Below, one piece after another: positions 55,657-63,930 of a stretch of 64,000 bases of DNA (the stretch's first letter is position 1; every line of letters begins with the position of its first letter). The notes under the pieces are model-generated. The model had not been told where the DNA came from. It saw nothing but the letters and a program-made list of their open reading frames with translations, and made no database searches. The stretch spans positions 18,842-82,841 of the forward strand of contig DCVA01000003.1 in NCBI GenBank assembly GCA_002327925.1, in the 5' to 3' direction. The position numbers and the translations under genes were made by a program. The DNA is from Anaerolineales bacterium UBA2200 (lineage in GTDB: Bacteria; Chloroflexota; Anaerolineae; UBA2200).

Positions 55657-56706
55657 ATGCTCGCCATAGCCAGAACGACCACCAAATCGACGGAGGGGAT
55701 GCGGCCATTCGACATGAGGCGTGATCTGGCACCCCTTGCCGACCTGGTGGAACTGACTTTCGCCTCCGATCCAGACGGGATGTGCAGGTCGGTGGTCTCC
55801 GAAATGCGCCGCGCCGCCAGGACTGGACCCGCCCTGTGGTTGGCTGCGGCATCAGATTCGGGGAATGGCTCCATGATGGGCGGATACGTGTGGATGGCAG
55901 GCAAGCGCCTGGTGGGCAACGTCACTCTCTGCCGCGATTCATCCTATGCCGACCTCTGGGTCATCAGCAACGTGGCCGTGCATCCGGACTACCGTAGACG
56001 GGGCATTGCCGAACAACTACTGACAGCCGCCTTGCTGGATGCGGCACGTCGACGGGCCAGGGCGGTCGTGCTCGAGGTACAGAAGGAGAATCAGGTTGCC
56101 CGCCACCTGTACGACAGGCTGGGGTTTGTGATCTACGACTCGGTCGCTGAGCTGTGCCGTTCGGCTTCAACCGGCACCACCGCCCAACTGCGGACCAGCG
56201 AGCCGGGAGCTGAATCCGCCGTCAGACGGCAACGCGCAGGCGACTGCCGCGGTCTGTGCGACCTGCTGCGTCAGGTGACGCCGCCGGCAGCTCAAGCCAT
56301 CAGGCCGGTGCGTGAGAGCGACTTTAGGCCCGGCCTTGGCGCCAGGCTGGACCGTCTGCTGGACGACTGGCTGTTCCGCAGGCAACACGGGTCCTGGGTG
56401 CTGGAGCGAGGAGGAGGAATCGCGGCGTTGCTGCAGATCACCGGTCAATACGCCTACGACTCGCACCGGCTCAAGTTGATCGTGCGACCCTCAGAAAGGG
56501 GGGCGCTGGAGGAGCCGCTGCTGTCGTTCGGTCTTTCCTGGCTCGCCCGCTTCCCTGATCGCCCGGCGTGGGCTGTGGTATCGTGCTCCCATCCTGAGGC
56601 ACTGTCGTGCTTTGAGCGTTCCGGGTTCAAAACGATGCGTGTCCTGGATCAGATGCAAATCCGACCCACCACACTTAGCGAATCTCCAACGGGAGCAAGG
56701 AAATGA
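55657..56706 (+). CDS. GNAT N-acetyltransferase, probable two-domain
   Basis: A 349-aa protein. The first half is a GNAT domain: WVISNVAVHPDYRRRGIAEQLL (acetyl-CoA pyrophosphate loop, ~105-125), then VLEVQKENQVARHLYDRLGF (motif B). The second half (~190-335) has a degenerate GNAT-like pattern ending in AWAVVSCSHPEALSCFERSGF, suggesting a tandem fold with only the first active. The substrate is unknown (amine on protein or small molecule). GGAG lies six bases before the ATG. Its stop overlaps the next gene's ATG by four bases, so it is translationally linked to the SHOCT-like genes. Confidence 0.85.
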   Translation: MLAIARTTTKSTEGMRPFDMRRDLAPLADLVELTFASDPDGMCRSVVSEMRRAARTGPALWLAAASDSGNGSMMGGYVWMAGKRLVGNVTLCRDSSYADLWVISNVAVHPDYRRRGIAEQLLTAALLDAARRRARAVVLEVQKENQVARHLYDRLGFVIYDSVAELCRSASTGTTAQLRTSEPGAESAVRRQRAGDCRGLCDLLRQVTPPAAQAIRPVRESDFRPGLGARLDRLLDDWLFRRQHGSWVLERGGGIAALLQITGQYAYDSHRLKLIVRPSERGALEEPLLSFGLSWLARFPDRPAWAVVSCSHPEALSCFERSGFKTMRVLDQMQIRPTTLSESPTGARK

Positions 56707-57305
56707 GTGAAGAGCGCCGAAAGATCCTGCAGATGGTTTCCGACAGGCATATCAGCCCGGAAGAGGGTGCCGGCTTGTTGAAGCTTGTGGATGCGCAAGA
56801 TCAGGCCGCGGTTGGAGACGGCGCCGAAGGTCAGCCATCAACCATCGAGCACGCGCCTGCAGGCGGACGTCACAGCCATTCCCAGTACTGGCAGTACCCC
56901 CTGTTGATCGGCCTGGCCATCGTGGCGCTGGGGATGGCCGTGGTCGCCCCGGCCTACCAGAACGAGAGGGTGAACCCGGCAACCTGGCTGTGCGGCTGGA
57001 TTCCGCTCGTGTTCGGCCTGACGCTGGCAACGATTGCTGCCTGGTCCAGATCGGCGCACTGGATTCACCTGCGCGTTCACACCGCCCATGAGCGCCTCTC
57101 GCTTCACCTTCCCCTGCCCCTTGGCGCGACGGCGGCCGTCCTGAGTGCTGTACGTCCATTCGTCCCCCGGCTGCGCGACACAGCGGTGGATGAGGTGATT
57201 ATCGCTTTACGCGATGGCTTGCAGGGCGGTGAGGACATTGTGCTCGAGGTTCGCGATGATCAAGAAGGCGAGAGGGTAAACATCGATTTTGGAGGCAGGC
57301 CATGA
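56703..57305 (+). CDS. Membrane protein with N-terminal SHOCT-like module
   Basis: A 200-aa protein. Residues 1-28 are the shared module (RRKILQMVSDRHISPEEGAGLLKLV). A polar linker leads to two transmembrane helices (~63-82 LLIGLAIVALGMAVVAPA; ~97-116 WIPLVFGLTLATIAAW). The C-terminal ~80 residues are cytosolic (LSLHLPLPLGATAAVLSAV ... VDEVIIALRDGLQGGEDIVLEVRDDQEGERVNIDF), an alpha/beta domain that resembles the last part of the next protein. It appears to anchor the SHOCT-type assembly to the membrane. ATG overlaps the GNAT stop by four bases. Confidence 0.8.
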   Translation: MSEERRKILQMVSDRHISPEEGAGLLKLVDAQDQAAVGDGAEGQPSTIEHAPAGGRHSHSQYWQYPLLIGLAIVALGMAVVAPAYQNERVNPATWLCGWIPLVFGLTLATIAAWSRSAHWIHLRVHTAHERLSLHLPLPLGATAAVLSAVRPFVPRLRDTAVDEVIIALRDGLQGGEDIVLEVRDDQEGERVNIDFGGRP

Positions 57306-57673
57306 GTATGCACGATGAAAGAATGCAGATCCTGGGCATGATCCAGAGCGGCCAGATCTCGGCAGAAGAGGGAGCCAGGCTTCTGGCGGCCCTGAAATCT
57401 GGCAGCAAGGAGGCACCTTCGACCGATGCCGCTCAAGCTCGCTGGTTTCGCGTCCGCATCACTGATCTCAAGACCGGCAAGTCGAAGGTTAACGTCAACA
57501 TACCGATGAGCCTGGTCCACGTTGGTATCAAGATGGGCGCTCGCTTCGTGCCGGACTCGGAAGGGGTCAACTACGAGGAACTCGCCGACGCCATTCGCGG
57601 AGGAGCCCAGGGCAAGGTGATCGACGTGGAGGACGAAGAGCGCGACGAGCGAGTCGAGATCTATGTAGAGTAG
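57302..57673 (+). CDS. Small soluble protein with N-terminal SHOCT-like module
   Basis: A 123-aa protein. Residues ~5-32 are the module (RMQILGMIQSGQISAEEGARLLAAL). A ~75-residue domain follows (WFRVRITDLKTGKSKVNVNIPMSLVHVGIKMGARF ... YEELADAIRGGAQGKVIDVEDEERDERVEIYVE), as in DUF-type proteins linked to YvlB/LiaX-like genes. It is almost a soluble version of the C-terminal half of the preceding membrane protein. Its ATG overlaps that gene's stop by four bases. Last gene of the operon. Confidence 0.82.
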   Translation: MSMHDERMQILGMIQSGQISAEEGARLLAALKSGSKEAPSTDAAQARWFRVRITDLKTGKSKVNVNIPMSLVHVGIKMGARFVPDSEGVNYEELADAIRGGAQGKVIDVEDEERDERVEIYVE

Positions 57674-57691
57674 GGCCGGCGGATCGGCCCT
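57672..57691. terminator. Hairpin between the SHOCT operon and parB
   Basis: AGGGCCG / CGGCCCT arms with a 6-base loop, overlapping the stop codon and ending just before the convergent parB stop. No U tract, so terminator strength is doubtful. Confidence 0.45.
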
Positions 57692-57695
57692 CGGA

Positions 57696-58568
57696 CTACA
57701 GCCCTTCCCCAACGATACGGTCAAAGATCGACTGCAGCCCCTCTTCGGAGTAAAAGTGGATCACCAGCTTGCCGCCGCGCTTGCTTCGGAAGAGGTTGAC
57801 CTTGGTGCCCAGAGCGGAGCGGAAGCGATCCTCGAGGGCCCGCGTTTCCGGAGCCTGAGTAGTCGTGGGTCTGGGTTTGTCTCCCTCACCGGCCGTCAAC
57901 CGGCGCACCAGTTCTTCCGCCTGCCTGACGGACAGTCCATCCTTCTCGATGGCCCGCAGCACGCGGAGCTGCTGGTGGGCATTGGTGAGGGACAGCAGAG
58001 CACGAGCATGACCCTCGCTGATTCGCCGGGACAGTAATGCCTGCTTGATCTCATCGACAAGGCGCAGCAAGCGCAGAGCATTGGCCACTGCGACCCTGCT
58101 TTTCCCTACTCGCTCGGCCACCTGCTCCTGGGTCAGCCCGAATTCATCGATGAGCTGTTGGTAGGCGTTCGCCTCCTCCAGCGGGTTGAGGTCGGCTCGC
58201 TGTATGTTCTCGACCAGTGCGAGCTCAAGCGTCTGCTGAGGAGTGGCCTCCTTGATCAGCACCGGCACGGTGTCCAGACCGGCCAGGGCTGCTGCCCTCC
58301 AGCGCCTTTCACCGGCAATGAGCTGGTAGCGAGGGCCTTGCTCTTCGCCTGCCAGGTCTCGGCGGGTCACGATGAGAGGCTGGAGCAGCCCGTGTTCGCG
58401 AATGGACTCAGCCAGCTCCTGCAGGCTAACTGCGGGGATTTCGTGACGAGGCTGACGAGGGTTGGTGGTAATCTCCGATACTGCCACCTGCGTTATGCCG
58501 GCGCTGCGCTCGGCACCTGGAATCAGCGCACCGAGGCCTTTTCCCAGACCGTGTCGACTGGTAGTCAT
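57696..58568 (-). CDS. parB: Chromosome partitioning protein ParB (Spo0J)
   Basis: A 290-aa CTP-dependent DNA clamp for origin segregation. It begins GKGLGALIPG (the ParA-stimulating N-terminus), then ITTNPRQPRHEI and ESIREHGLLQPLIV, and the parS/CTP motif AGERRWRAA (~85). ALVENIQRADLNPLEEA and the HTH VAERVGKSRVAVANALRLLRL follow, with a C-terminal dimerisation domain. I chose the ATG at 58568 because GGGGGATCCG precedes it. It is 66 bases after parA. No canonical parS sequence was seen in this window. Confidence 0.95.
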   Translation of the reverse strand: MTTSRHGLGKGLGALIPGAERSAGITQVAVSEITTNPRQPRHEIPAVSLQELAESIREHGLLQPLIVTRRDLAGEEQGPRYQLIAGERRWRAAALAGLDTVPVLIKEATPQQTLELALVENIQRADLNPLEEANAYQQLIDEFGLTQEQVAERVGKSRVAVANALRLLRLVDEIKQALLSRRISEGHARALLSLTNAHQQLRVLRAIEKDGLSVRQAEELVRRLTAGEGDKPRPTTTQAPETRALEDRFRSALGTKVNLFRSKRGGKLVIHFYSEEGLQSIFDRIVGEGL

Positions 58569-58633
58569 CGGATCCCCCTTTCCAACCCTGAAGGGCCCAT
58601 GCCGGTGGAGGCGGAGCACCAGGATGTGCCTGT

Positions 58634-59407
58634 CTAGCCGCCGCTTAGGATCTCCTGGGCCAGCGCTTCGTAGGCCACTCCCCCGGCTGAGCGAGGTGCA
58701 TAGTCAAGAATGGGCTCGCCATAGCTTGGCGCCTCGCTCAGGCGCACGCTGCGCGGCACCACGGTGGCAAAGGCGCGGTCGCTAAAGTGCCCCCGCACCT
58801 CGTCCACCACCTGTTGGGCCAGACTGGTACGGGAGTCAAACATAGTCATCAGCAGGCCGCGTATGCTCAGCCCGGGGTTCAGATTAGCCCTCAGCAGGTC
58901 GATGGTGCGCAGAAGCTGGGCCAGACCCTCCATCGGCAGGTACTCGCACTGCACCGGTATGATGACCTGGTCCGCCGCCGCCAGGGCGTTGACTGTCAAC
59001 AACCCCAGGCTGGGCGGGCAATCGATCAGCACAAAGTCGTAGCGGTCCCGAATGGGCGCCAGTGAGCGTTTCAGGCGATGCTCCCGCCCCGAAGCGTTGA
59101 CCAACTCGATCTCGGCGCCCGCCAGTGCCGGGCTGGATGGAATCAGATCCAGTCCAACCCTCCGAGTAAGCGTAAGCACGTCGTTGAGCGTTGCATCGCC
59201 GACGAGGACATCGTAGATAGAGGTCGAAAGGCTGTTCTTGTCTATGCCCAGACTGCTGGTGGCGTTCGCCTGAGGATCGATGTCCAGCAGCAGCACTCGT
59301 CGGTCGGCCGCCGCCAGGAAGGCGCCAAGGTTGACCACGGTAGTGGTCTTGCCCACACCACCCTTCTGATTGGCGACCGCATAGACCCTGCTCATCAAGC
59401 CGCTCAC
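58634..59407 (-). CDS. parA: Chromosome partitioning ATPase ParA (Soj)
   Basis: A 257-aa deviant-Walker ATPase: AVANQKGGVGKTTTVVNLGAFLA (residue ~11), LLLDIDPQANATSSLG, FVLIDCPPSLGLLTVNALAAADQVIIPVQCEYLPMEGL. It works with ParB on origin segregation. There is no N-terminal HTH, so it is the short chromosomal type. The GTG at 59407 overlaps the stop of the kinase upstream (GTGA), implying coupling; the ATG at 59395 is an alternative. Confidence 0.95.
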   Translation of the reverse strand: MSGLMSRVYAVANQKGGVGKTTTVVNLGAFLAAADRRVLLLDIDPQANATSSLGIDKNSLSTSIYDVLVGDATLNDVLTLTRRVGLDLIPSSPALAGAEIELVNASGREHRLKRSLAPIRDRYDFVLIDCPPSLGLLTVNALAAADQVIIPVQCEYLPMEGLAQLLRTIDLLRANLNPGLSIRGLLMTMFDSRTSLAQQVVDEVRGHFSDRAFATVVPRSVRLSEAPSYGEPILDYAPRSAGGVAYEALAQEILSGG

Positions 59408-60258
59408 ACAGAGGCGTATGTTCCGCGGGCCAGGCGGTCTTCCACCTGGGCACGGGACGGAATGGTGGTTGTACCTGGTCCCTCAATGGCAAAGGACGCC
59501 GCACTGTTCGCGAAGGGCGCCGCCGTATACGGATCGTTGGTCTCCTGGAAACGAACCAGGAACGCCGCCGCAAACACGTCACCGGCTCCGGTTGGGTCAA
59601 TCTCTGCCACGGCACGAAAGGCCGGGAAATGCTTCGGCACACCATTCCAGTACACGGTTGCGCCCAGCCGACCGGCGGTGACCACGGCTATCCGTGCCAT
59701 TCTCGCGTACTCATCGATCAGTGCCTGATCGCGACCCACATCTTCCTCGCTGAATACCAGTACGTCAACCCGGGGAAGAATCTGCGCGGCCTCCAGCCAG
59801 GGTTTGTGCGTGATCAGCCCGCTTTCGTCCCACTCTCGCATCCATCCCTGTGGGGTCACTCCGACGATAGCCCCGGGAAATGCCCCCAGCCAATCAAGCC
59901 CCAGCTCGCCCGCGATCGGGCACAGCAACACGGCTGGAGCTCTGTTCCAGGCCATCGGCAGATCATCGGGATGCAACACTGCGGCTGTGCTATGCACGAA
60001 CTGACGTCGGTGGGGACCATGATAGATGTTCTCGAATGTGGTCGCCGACTCGGCAGCAACTGAGTGCACGCCGACGCCGTCCAGAGCCGGGCTCAGCTCG
60101 AGGTCGGCGGGCGCACTCGTAAGCACGCCCACAGAGACACCGAGACGCAAGGCTGTCAGGGAGGCGTAGGTTGCCGTGCCACCGATCGAATAGTAGCCAC
60201 CCGGCAGCAAATCCTTGGTTATGTGACCCACAGCCACAAAGTCGGGATGATCTAACAT
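59404..60258 (-). CDS. PfkB-family carbohydrate kinase
   Basis: A 284-aa ribokinase-fold protein: VGHITKDLL at the N-terminus, GGTATYASLTALRLG (sugar site), VLVFSEEDVG, VVTAGRLGATVY and the C-terminal DPTGAGDVFAAAFLVRF signature with the catalytic Asp (~243). The substrate (sugar, nucleoside or sugar phosphate) cannot be read from the sequence. Its stop overlaps the parA start, and it lies 48 bases after jag; a sugar kinase is not part of the standard origin cluster. Confidence 0.9.
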   Translation of the reverse strand: MLDHPDFVAVGHITKDLLPGGYYSIGGTATYASLTALRLGVSVGVLTSAPADLELSPALDGVGVHSVAAESATTFENIYHGPHRRQFVHSTAAVLHPDDLPMAWNRAPAVLLCPIAGELGLDWLGAFPGAIVGVTPQGWMREWDESGLITHKPWLEAAQILPRVDVLVFSEEDVGRDQALIDEYARMARIAVVTAGRLGATVYWNGVPKHFPAFRAVAEIDPTGAGDVFAAAFLVRFQETNDPYTAAPFANSAASFAIEGPGTTTIPSRAQVEDRLARGTYASV

Positions 60259-60306
60259 GGTTGTGTGCCGAAAGCAACGTCGCGATGATCCATTAGGTAG
60301 GTGTAA

Positions 60307-61152
60307 CTAGCCCTTGAGCATAATGACGACGCGGCGCTTGTCCTCGAAACCCGTGCTTTCGGTGAACACGTCCGGGTCGTCTTTGAGGGCGAGGTGCACG
60401 ATCCGCCTTTCGCCTGCGGGCATGGGCTCCAGCGAAACCGACTCCCCCGAGGCGCGAACCCGGTCCGCCATGCGTCTTGCCAGGTCCATCAAGGCCTGCT
60501 GCCGGCGCGCCTTGTAGTGCTCTACATCGACAACCAGGTTGGGCCAGCGCTGTGAGTGGCGGCTGACAATCAGGGCGGTCATGAACTGCAGATCACGCAG
60601 CGTCTCACCCTGGCGACCGATCAGCACACCCATATCGCTGCCGCTGATGTTCAGCATCACCGCGTCCGCGCCAATCCCGCCCTCTTCAGGGGGCTGCTCC
60701 TGAGTGACCCGGGCGCGAAGCCCCATGTGATCCAGGAGTCCCTGAAGGGCCTCAGCGCTCTTCCGGGCGAGGTCGTCTGCCGTGTCAGAGTCCCTATCGG
60801 CTGCCTCCGGTTCCTTCTCACCTTCCACCTCATCGGCGATCGGCCCTGCTTCGTGCCTGACCGGCGACGAGACAGAGTATGCAGGCGGTGTGCCCACGTC
60901 AGCGCGATTATCCCCTGACGCGATCGAGTACGTGGGCCTTGCTGCTCCGCCTGGGCGAGCGGTCGCGGCCCTGGCCGTGACCCTCACCACAGCTTCCTCA
61001 CCCAGAAGCCCCAGCAAGCCCCGGCTGCCGGCACGAATCACTTCGACGTCCACCGCATCCCGCGTAAGTGATAACTCGCGCAGCGCCTTCGCTGTCGCCT
61101 CGTCGACCGTACGTGCACTGACCTGCACGCTCCTATCGCTTTTTTCTGGCAT
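60307..61152 (-). CDS. jag: Jag (SpoIIIJ-associated) RNA-binding protein
   Basis: A 281-aa protein: an N-terminal Jag-N domain (~6-60: VQVSARTVDEATAKAL, AGSRGLLGLLG), an acidic low-complexity linker (~65-125), a KH domain (LNISGSDMGVLIGRQGETLRDLQFM) and a C-terminal R3H domain (RRMADRVRASGESVSLEPMPAGERRIVH). Jag/KhpB binds RNA and in Gram-positive bacteria affects cell division and elongation. The linker is longer than usual. It overlaps yidC by 20 bases, the standard yidC-jag arrangement. Confidence 0.94.
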   Translation of the reverse strand: MPEKSDRSVQVSARTVDEATAKALRELSLTRDAVDVEVIRAGSRGLLGLLGEEAVVRVTARAATARPGGAARPTYSIASGDNRADVGTPPAYSVSSPVRHEAGPIADEVEGEKEPEAADRDSDTADDLARKSAEALQGLLDHMGLRARVTQEQPPEEGGIGADAVMLNISGSDMGVLIGRQGETLRDLQFMTALIVSRHSQRWPNLVVDVEHYKARRQQALMDLARRMADRVRASGESVSLEPMPAGERRIVHLALKDDPDVFTESTGFEDKRRVVIMLKG

Positions 61153-61948
61153 TGCCTTTACCCTTCGTCACCGGGGCCACTTCTCTGGCCTTGCCACGCC
61201 GGAAGACGTTGGCCATCGCGCCCCAGCCGCTAGTGAAATACTGCTGAATGATACCTACCACGTTGGTTGCCACAAAGTACAGGCCCAGACCCGAGGCCGA
61301 GCTGTACGTAATCCAGGCGAACATGAACGGCATCATCAGTTCCATGCTCTGGCTCATGGCCTGCTGCTGCGGATCTGCGTTGCCCGGAGACGTCATCTTC
61401 TGTTGCACCCACATCGAGGCGGCAGTCACGATCGGTATGATATACAACGGATCAGGCCTGCCCAGATCCAGCCAAAGGAAGCGTGGGTTCAGCGGAATCA
61501 GGCTAGCCGGGATGATATTGCCCAGGAGTGGAAAGGAGGAGTATATGTGCTTGGCCAGATTGAGAACCTGCAAGGGGCTCTGAGGCAGGGCCGTGCCGAT
61601 GGCCTGGTACAAACCGAACCAGATGGGCATCTGGACCAGCATGGGAACCAGACAACCCATCGGATTGACACCGGATTCCTTGTACAGCTTCATCTGTTCC
61701 TGGGCAAGCTTGTCGCGATCCTTTGGATCGCGGTATTTCTCCTGCAGCTCCTTCATCTTGGGCTGCATTTCCTGGCTGGCCTTGGCCGATTTCATCTGTT
61801 GCTGGGTGACCGGCAGAGTAACAAGCCGCACCAGAACAGTGAACACGATCACAGCGACGCCAAAATTGCGGCCGAGCACTGCATAAAGAAACAGCAGTAA
61901 GTTCAGGAGCGGTTGGAAGACAATCGTGTTCCAGAGTTCCACCTGCAA
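61133..61948 (-). CDS. yidC: Membrane protein insertase YidC (short, Gram-positive/Oxa1 type)
   Basis: A 271-aa polytopic membrane protein without the large periplasmic domain. It has an N-terminal helix (IVFQPLLNLLLFLYAVLG), a cytosolic helical hairpin (PVTQQQMKSAKASQEMQPKMKELQEKYRD), QMPIWFGLYQAIG, and three further helices; the basic tail is FRRGKAREV...KGKGNARKKR. It inserts small membrane proteins alone or with Sec. The start is TTG at 61948, with GAGGAGG upstream. It does not look like a lipoprotein; the first residues contain no lipobox Cys. Confidence 0.95.
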   Translation of the reverse strand: MQVELWNTIVFQPLLNLLLFLYAVLGRNFGVAVIVFTVLVRLVTLPVTQQQMKSAKASQEMQPKMKELQEKYRDPKDRDKLAQEQMKLYKESGVNPMGCLVPMLVQMPIWFGLYQAIGTALPQSPLQVLNLAKHIYSSFPLLGNIIPASLIPLNPRFLWLDLGRPDPLYIIPIVTAASMWVQQKMTSPGNADPQQQAMSQSMELMMPFMFAWITYSSASGLGLYFVATNVVGIIQQYFTSGWGAMANVFRRGKAREVAPVTKGKGNARKKR

Positions 61949-61962
61949 CGACCTCCTCTGCC

Positions 61963-63030
61963 CTATTGCCTGGTGCTGGGATTCACGGACCAGCGCCGTA
62001 CGCCAGAGACTCCATCCATTGCATACAGAGTCCCGTCGAGAGTGGTGATGTAGACCGTGCCGCTATCCACCACAGGTGACGACAGAATGGACTTGCCTGG
62101 CTTGTCCGTCCACTTCTGCATGCCGGACTCGGCGTCTAGGACGTGCAGCGACCCGGTTTCTGTGCCGACGTAGAGCAGGCCATCGGCATAAGCCGGGGCC
62201 GCCCTGACCATGCCGTCGACTCTGTAGCGCCACCGTTCCGTCCCTGTAACCGCGTCGAGCGCGTAGACTGTAGCGTCGAGCGACGCCACGTACACTCTGC
62301 CATCGACAACCAGTGGACTGGCCCACACCCAGCCCCCTGTGCTCACGCTCCATTCTTCCGAGCCGTCGGTCGCGTCCAGCGCATAGACTCGGTTATCCAT
62401 GGCGCCAAAGTAGACAAGGCCACCTTCGAGGACAACTCCCCCCGGAACTCCGCCCTCGGCCTTGAATTCCCAGAGCAGTTGACCTGCTGTGTCGAAACAG
62501 TAAACCTTGTGGTCAAAGGAGCCAACCACCACCCGACCCCCGAGCGCCGCAGCGCTGCCCCAGATCCAGTTGCCGGCCGAGTACTCCCACTCCTTACGAC
62601 CGGTCGCCGCGTCGAAGGCATAGAGTGACCTGTCCTGCGATCCGATGTAGAGCGCCCCGTCGACAATGACCGGGTCGGCGATGATGGGACCTTTGGTCGC
62701 CATTGTTCGCCGTAACGAACCCGTGTTGGCGTCCAGGACGTAGAAGTAGCCGTCGTGGGAACCCAGATAAAGAGCATCCCCCACCAGCGCCGGGGTTCCG
62801 GCAAAAGCGCCCTTACCCGCCTTCTCCGTCGCAGCAGGGAACCGCCAGACCTCATCGCCTGACGAGGCCTGCAGCGCGAAGATGCGCCCTGCCTGCGAGC
62901 CAACATACACAATCCCGTCAGCGACGGTGAGGCTGGACCAGGAAGAACCCGCGACGCCGGGCGCGCAACCGGACAGAACGGTCGCCAGCAGGCCAAGTGA
63001 CAAGACTAGAACGAGTCTGCCATTCTTCAA
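61963..63030 (-). CDS. PQQ-type beta-propeller lipoprotein
   Basis: A 355-aa protein with a clean lipoprotein signal (LVLVLSLGLLATVLSGC, Cys ~22) if it starts at the TTG at 63030, where GAGGAG lies 12 bases upstream. The longer frame from 63117 overlaps yidD and would bury the signal. The mature part is a beta-propeller of about eight 40-residue repeats, each with the pattern '[DG]G.[VL]Y[VIL]GS.D...YA[LF]DA.TG...W'. This is BamB-like, but no other Bam genes are here. It is probably an extracytoplasmic scaffold. Insertion between yidD and yidC suggests a role in membrane-protein biogenesis. Confidence 0.85.
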   Translation of the reverse strand: MKNGRLVLVLSLGLLATVLSGCAPGVAGSSWSSLTVADGIVYVGSQAGRIFALQASSGDEVWRFPAATEKAGKGAFAGTPALVGDALYLGSHDGYFYVLDANTGSLRRTMATKGPIIADPVIVDGALYIGSQDRSLYAFDAATGRKEWEYSAGNWIWGSAAALGGRVVVGSFDHKVYCFDTAGQLLWEFKAEGGVPGGVVLEGGLVYFGAMDNRVYALDATDGSEEWSVSTGGWVWASPLVVDGRVYVASLDATVYALDAVTGTERWRYRVDGMVRAAPAYADGLLYVGTETGSLHVLDAESGMQKWTDKPGKSILSSPVVDSGTVYITTLDGTLYAMDGVSGVRRWSVNPSTRQ

Positions 63031-63094
63031 CGGTGCGTACTCTCCTCTCAACTGGACGCTCCCGCAACAACGGGAGCCGGTCGTCAACGCAAAA

Positions 63095-63304
63095 CTAGGG
63101 AACTGGGTCATAGCCACCCGGGTTAAGCGGGTGACAGCGACTCAGGCGTCCGACTGCCATCCATACTCCCCGCAGCACGCCGTACTTGGCGATTGCCCCG
63201 TAGGCATACTCGGAACAGGAGGGGACGAAGCGACAGCTCGGAGGCACAGACGGCGACAGGACTCTCTGGTAGAATCGGATCAGAGCCAGCGCAGCACGCT
63301 TCAT
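63095..63304 (-). CDS. yidD: Membrane protein insertion efficiency factor YidD
   Basis: A 69-aa protein with the family pattern ALIRFYQRVLSPSVPPSCRFVPSCSEYAYGAI ... RLSRCHPLNPGGYDPVP; three Cys and the amphipathic N-terminal helix are in place. It assists YidC-dependent insertion at the inner face of the membrane. Its ATG overlaps the rnpA stop by four bases, the standard arrangement. Confidence 0.95.
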   Translation of the reverse strand: MKRAALALIRFYQRVLSPSVPPSCRFVPSCSEYAYGAIAKYGVLRGVWMAVGRLSRCHPLNPGGYDPVP

Positions 63305-63672
63305 CTAGGTGCACTCTCGTTGCCGGGGGTGTGACTCGCCTGCAGCAAGCTCGCCCGCTCCAGAAGCGAGTCCAGGGCGGCCTTCACTTGCCAGAAGTCG
63401 GTCTGTGCGGCCGGAGTGCGCGCGATCAGCACGATATCCCAGCCAGGTTCTATATCCTGCCATCGTAGGCGTACTGACTCGCGCAGTAATCGGCGTACAC
63501 GGTTTCGCACAACCGCCGTGCCCACTCTCCTGCCCACCACCAGGCCAACGCGGCTGTGCGCCAGGTCGTTGCGCAGTGTCTGAAGCACCAACATGGGCCG
63601 GGACCAGGACCGCCCGGTACGGCGGATACGCTGAAAGTCCTCGCTGCGAGCCAGGCGATAGGCTCTCTTCAT
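63301..63672 (-). CDS. rnpA: Ribonuclease P protein component
   Basis: A 123-aa basic protein: KRAYRLARSEDFQRIRRTGRSW at the N-terminus, GLVVGRRVGTAVVRNRVRRLLRES (the RNR signature, ~47-70). It binds the RNase P RNA for tRNA 5' maturation. I chose the ATG at 63672 (GGAG nine bases upstream) over a GTG five codons earlier. It lies 56 bases after rpmH. Confidence 0.94.
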   Translation of the reverse strand: MKRAYRLARSEDFQRIRRTGRSWSRPMLVLQTLRNDLAHSRVGLVVGRRVGTAVVRNRVRRLLRESVRLRWQDIEPGWDIVLIARTPAAQTDFWQVKAALDSLLERASLLQASHTPGNESAPR

Positions 63673-63728
63673 TCCCGGTTGCTCCACACAAGGGGCGCCT
63701 GGCGATCAAGCAACACCCACCTGCAGTG

Positions 63729-63866
63729 CTACACGGACACGCGCTTGCGGCCCTTGGCCCTCCGCGACGCCAACACGCGCCGTCCACCCCTGGTGCTCAT
63801 TCTGGACAGGAAACCGTGCACCTTCTGGTGCCTGACTTTTCGTGGTTGCCAAGTTCTCTTAGTCAT
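63729..63866 (-). CDS. rpmH: 50S ribosomal protein L34
   Basis: A 45-aa, very basic protein beginning MTKRTWQPRKVRHQKVHGFL and ending RAKGRKRVSV, the bL34 pattern. The ATG at 63866 has GAAAGGTAACAACG upstream. The gene is first of the rpmH-rnpA-yidD-yidC cluster that borders dnaA/oriC in many bacteria. Confidence 0.96.
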   Translation of the reverse strand: MTKRTWQPRKVRHQKVHGFLSRMSTRGGRRVLASRRAKGRKRVSV

Positions 63867-63901
63867 CGTTGTTACCTTTCTCGATTTAGCAAAGACAGGA
63901 T

Positions 63902-63930
63902 ATTATGCCCGATGTCGCGGCAGTTGTCAA
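63902..63930 (-). promoter_or_regulatory. Promoter of the rpmH-rnpA cluster
   Basis: Minus strand: TTGACA - 17 bases - CATAAT, ~35 bases upstream of the rpmH ATG. The remaining bases to 64000 show no gene or DnaA-box cluster. Confidence 0.8.

Noticed and set aside
57696..59407. A parS site near parAB
   Set aside because: I looked for the TGTTCCACGTGGAACA-type palindrome and did not see one; GTGTTTCACCTC at 8872 is too degenerate.
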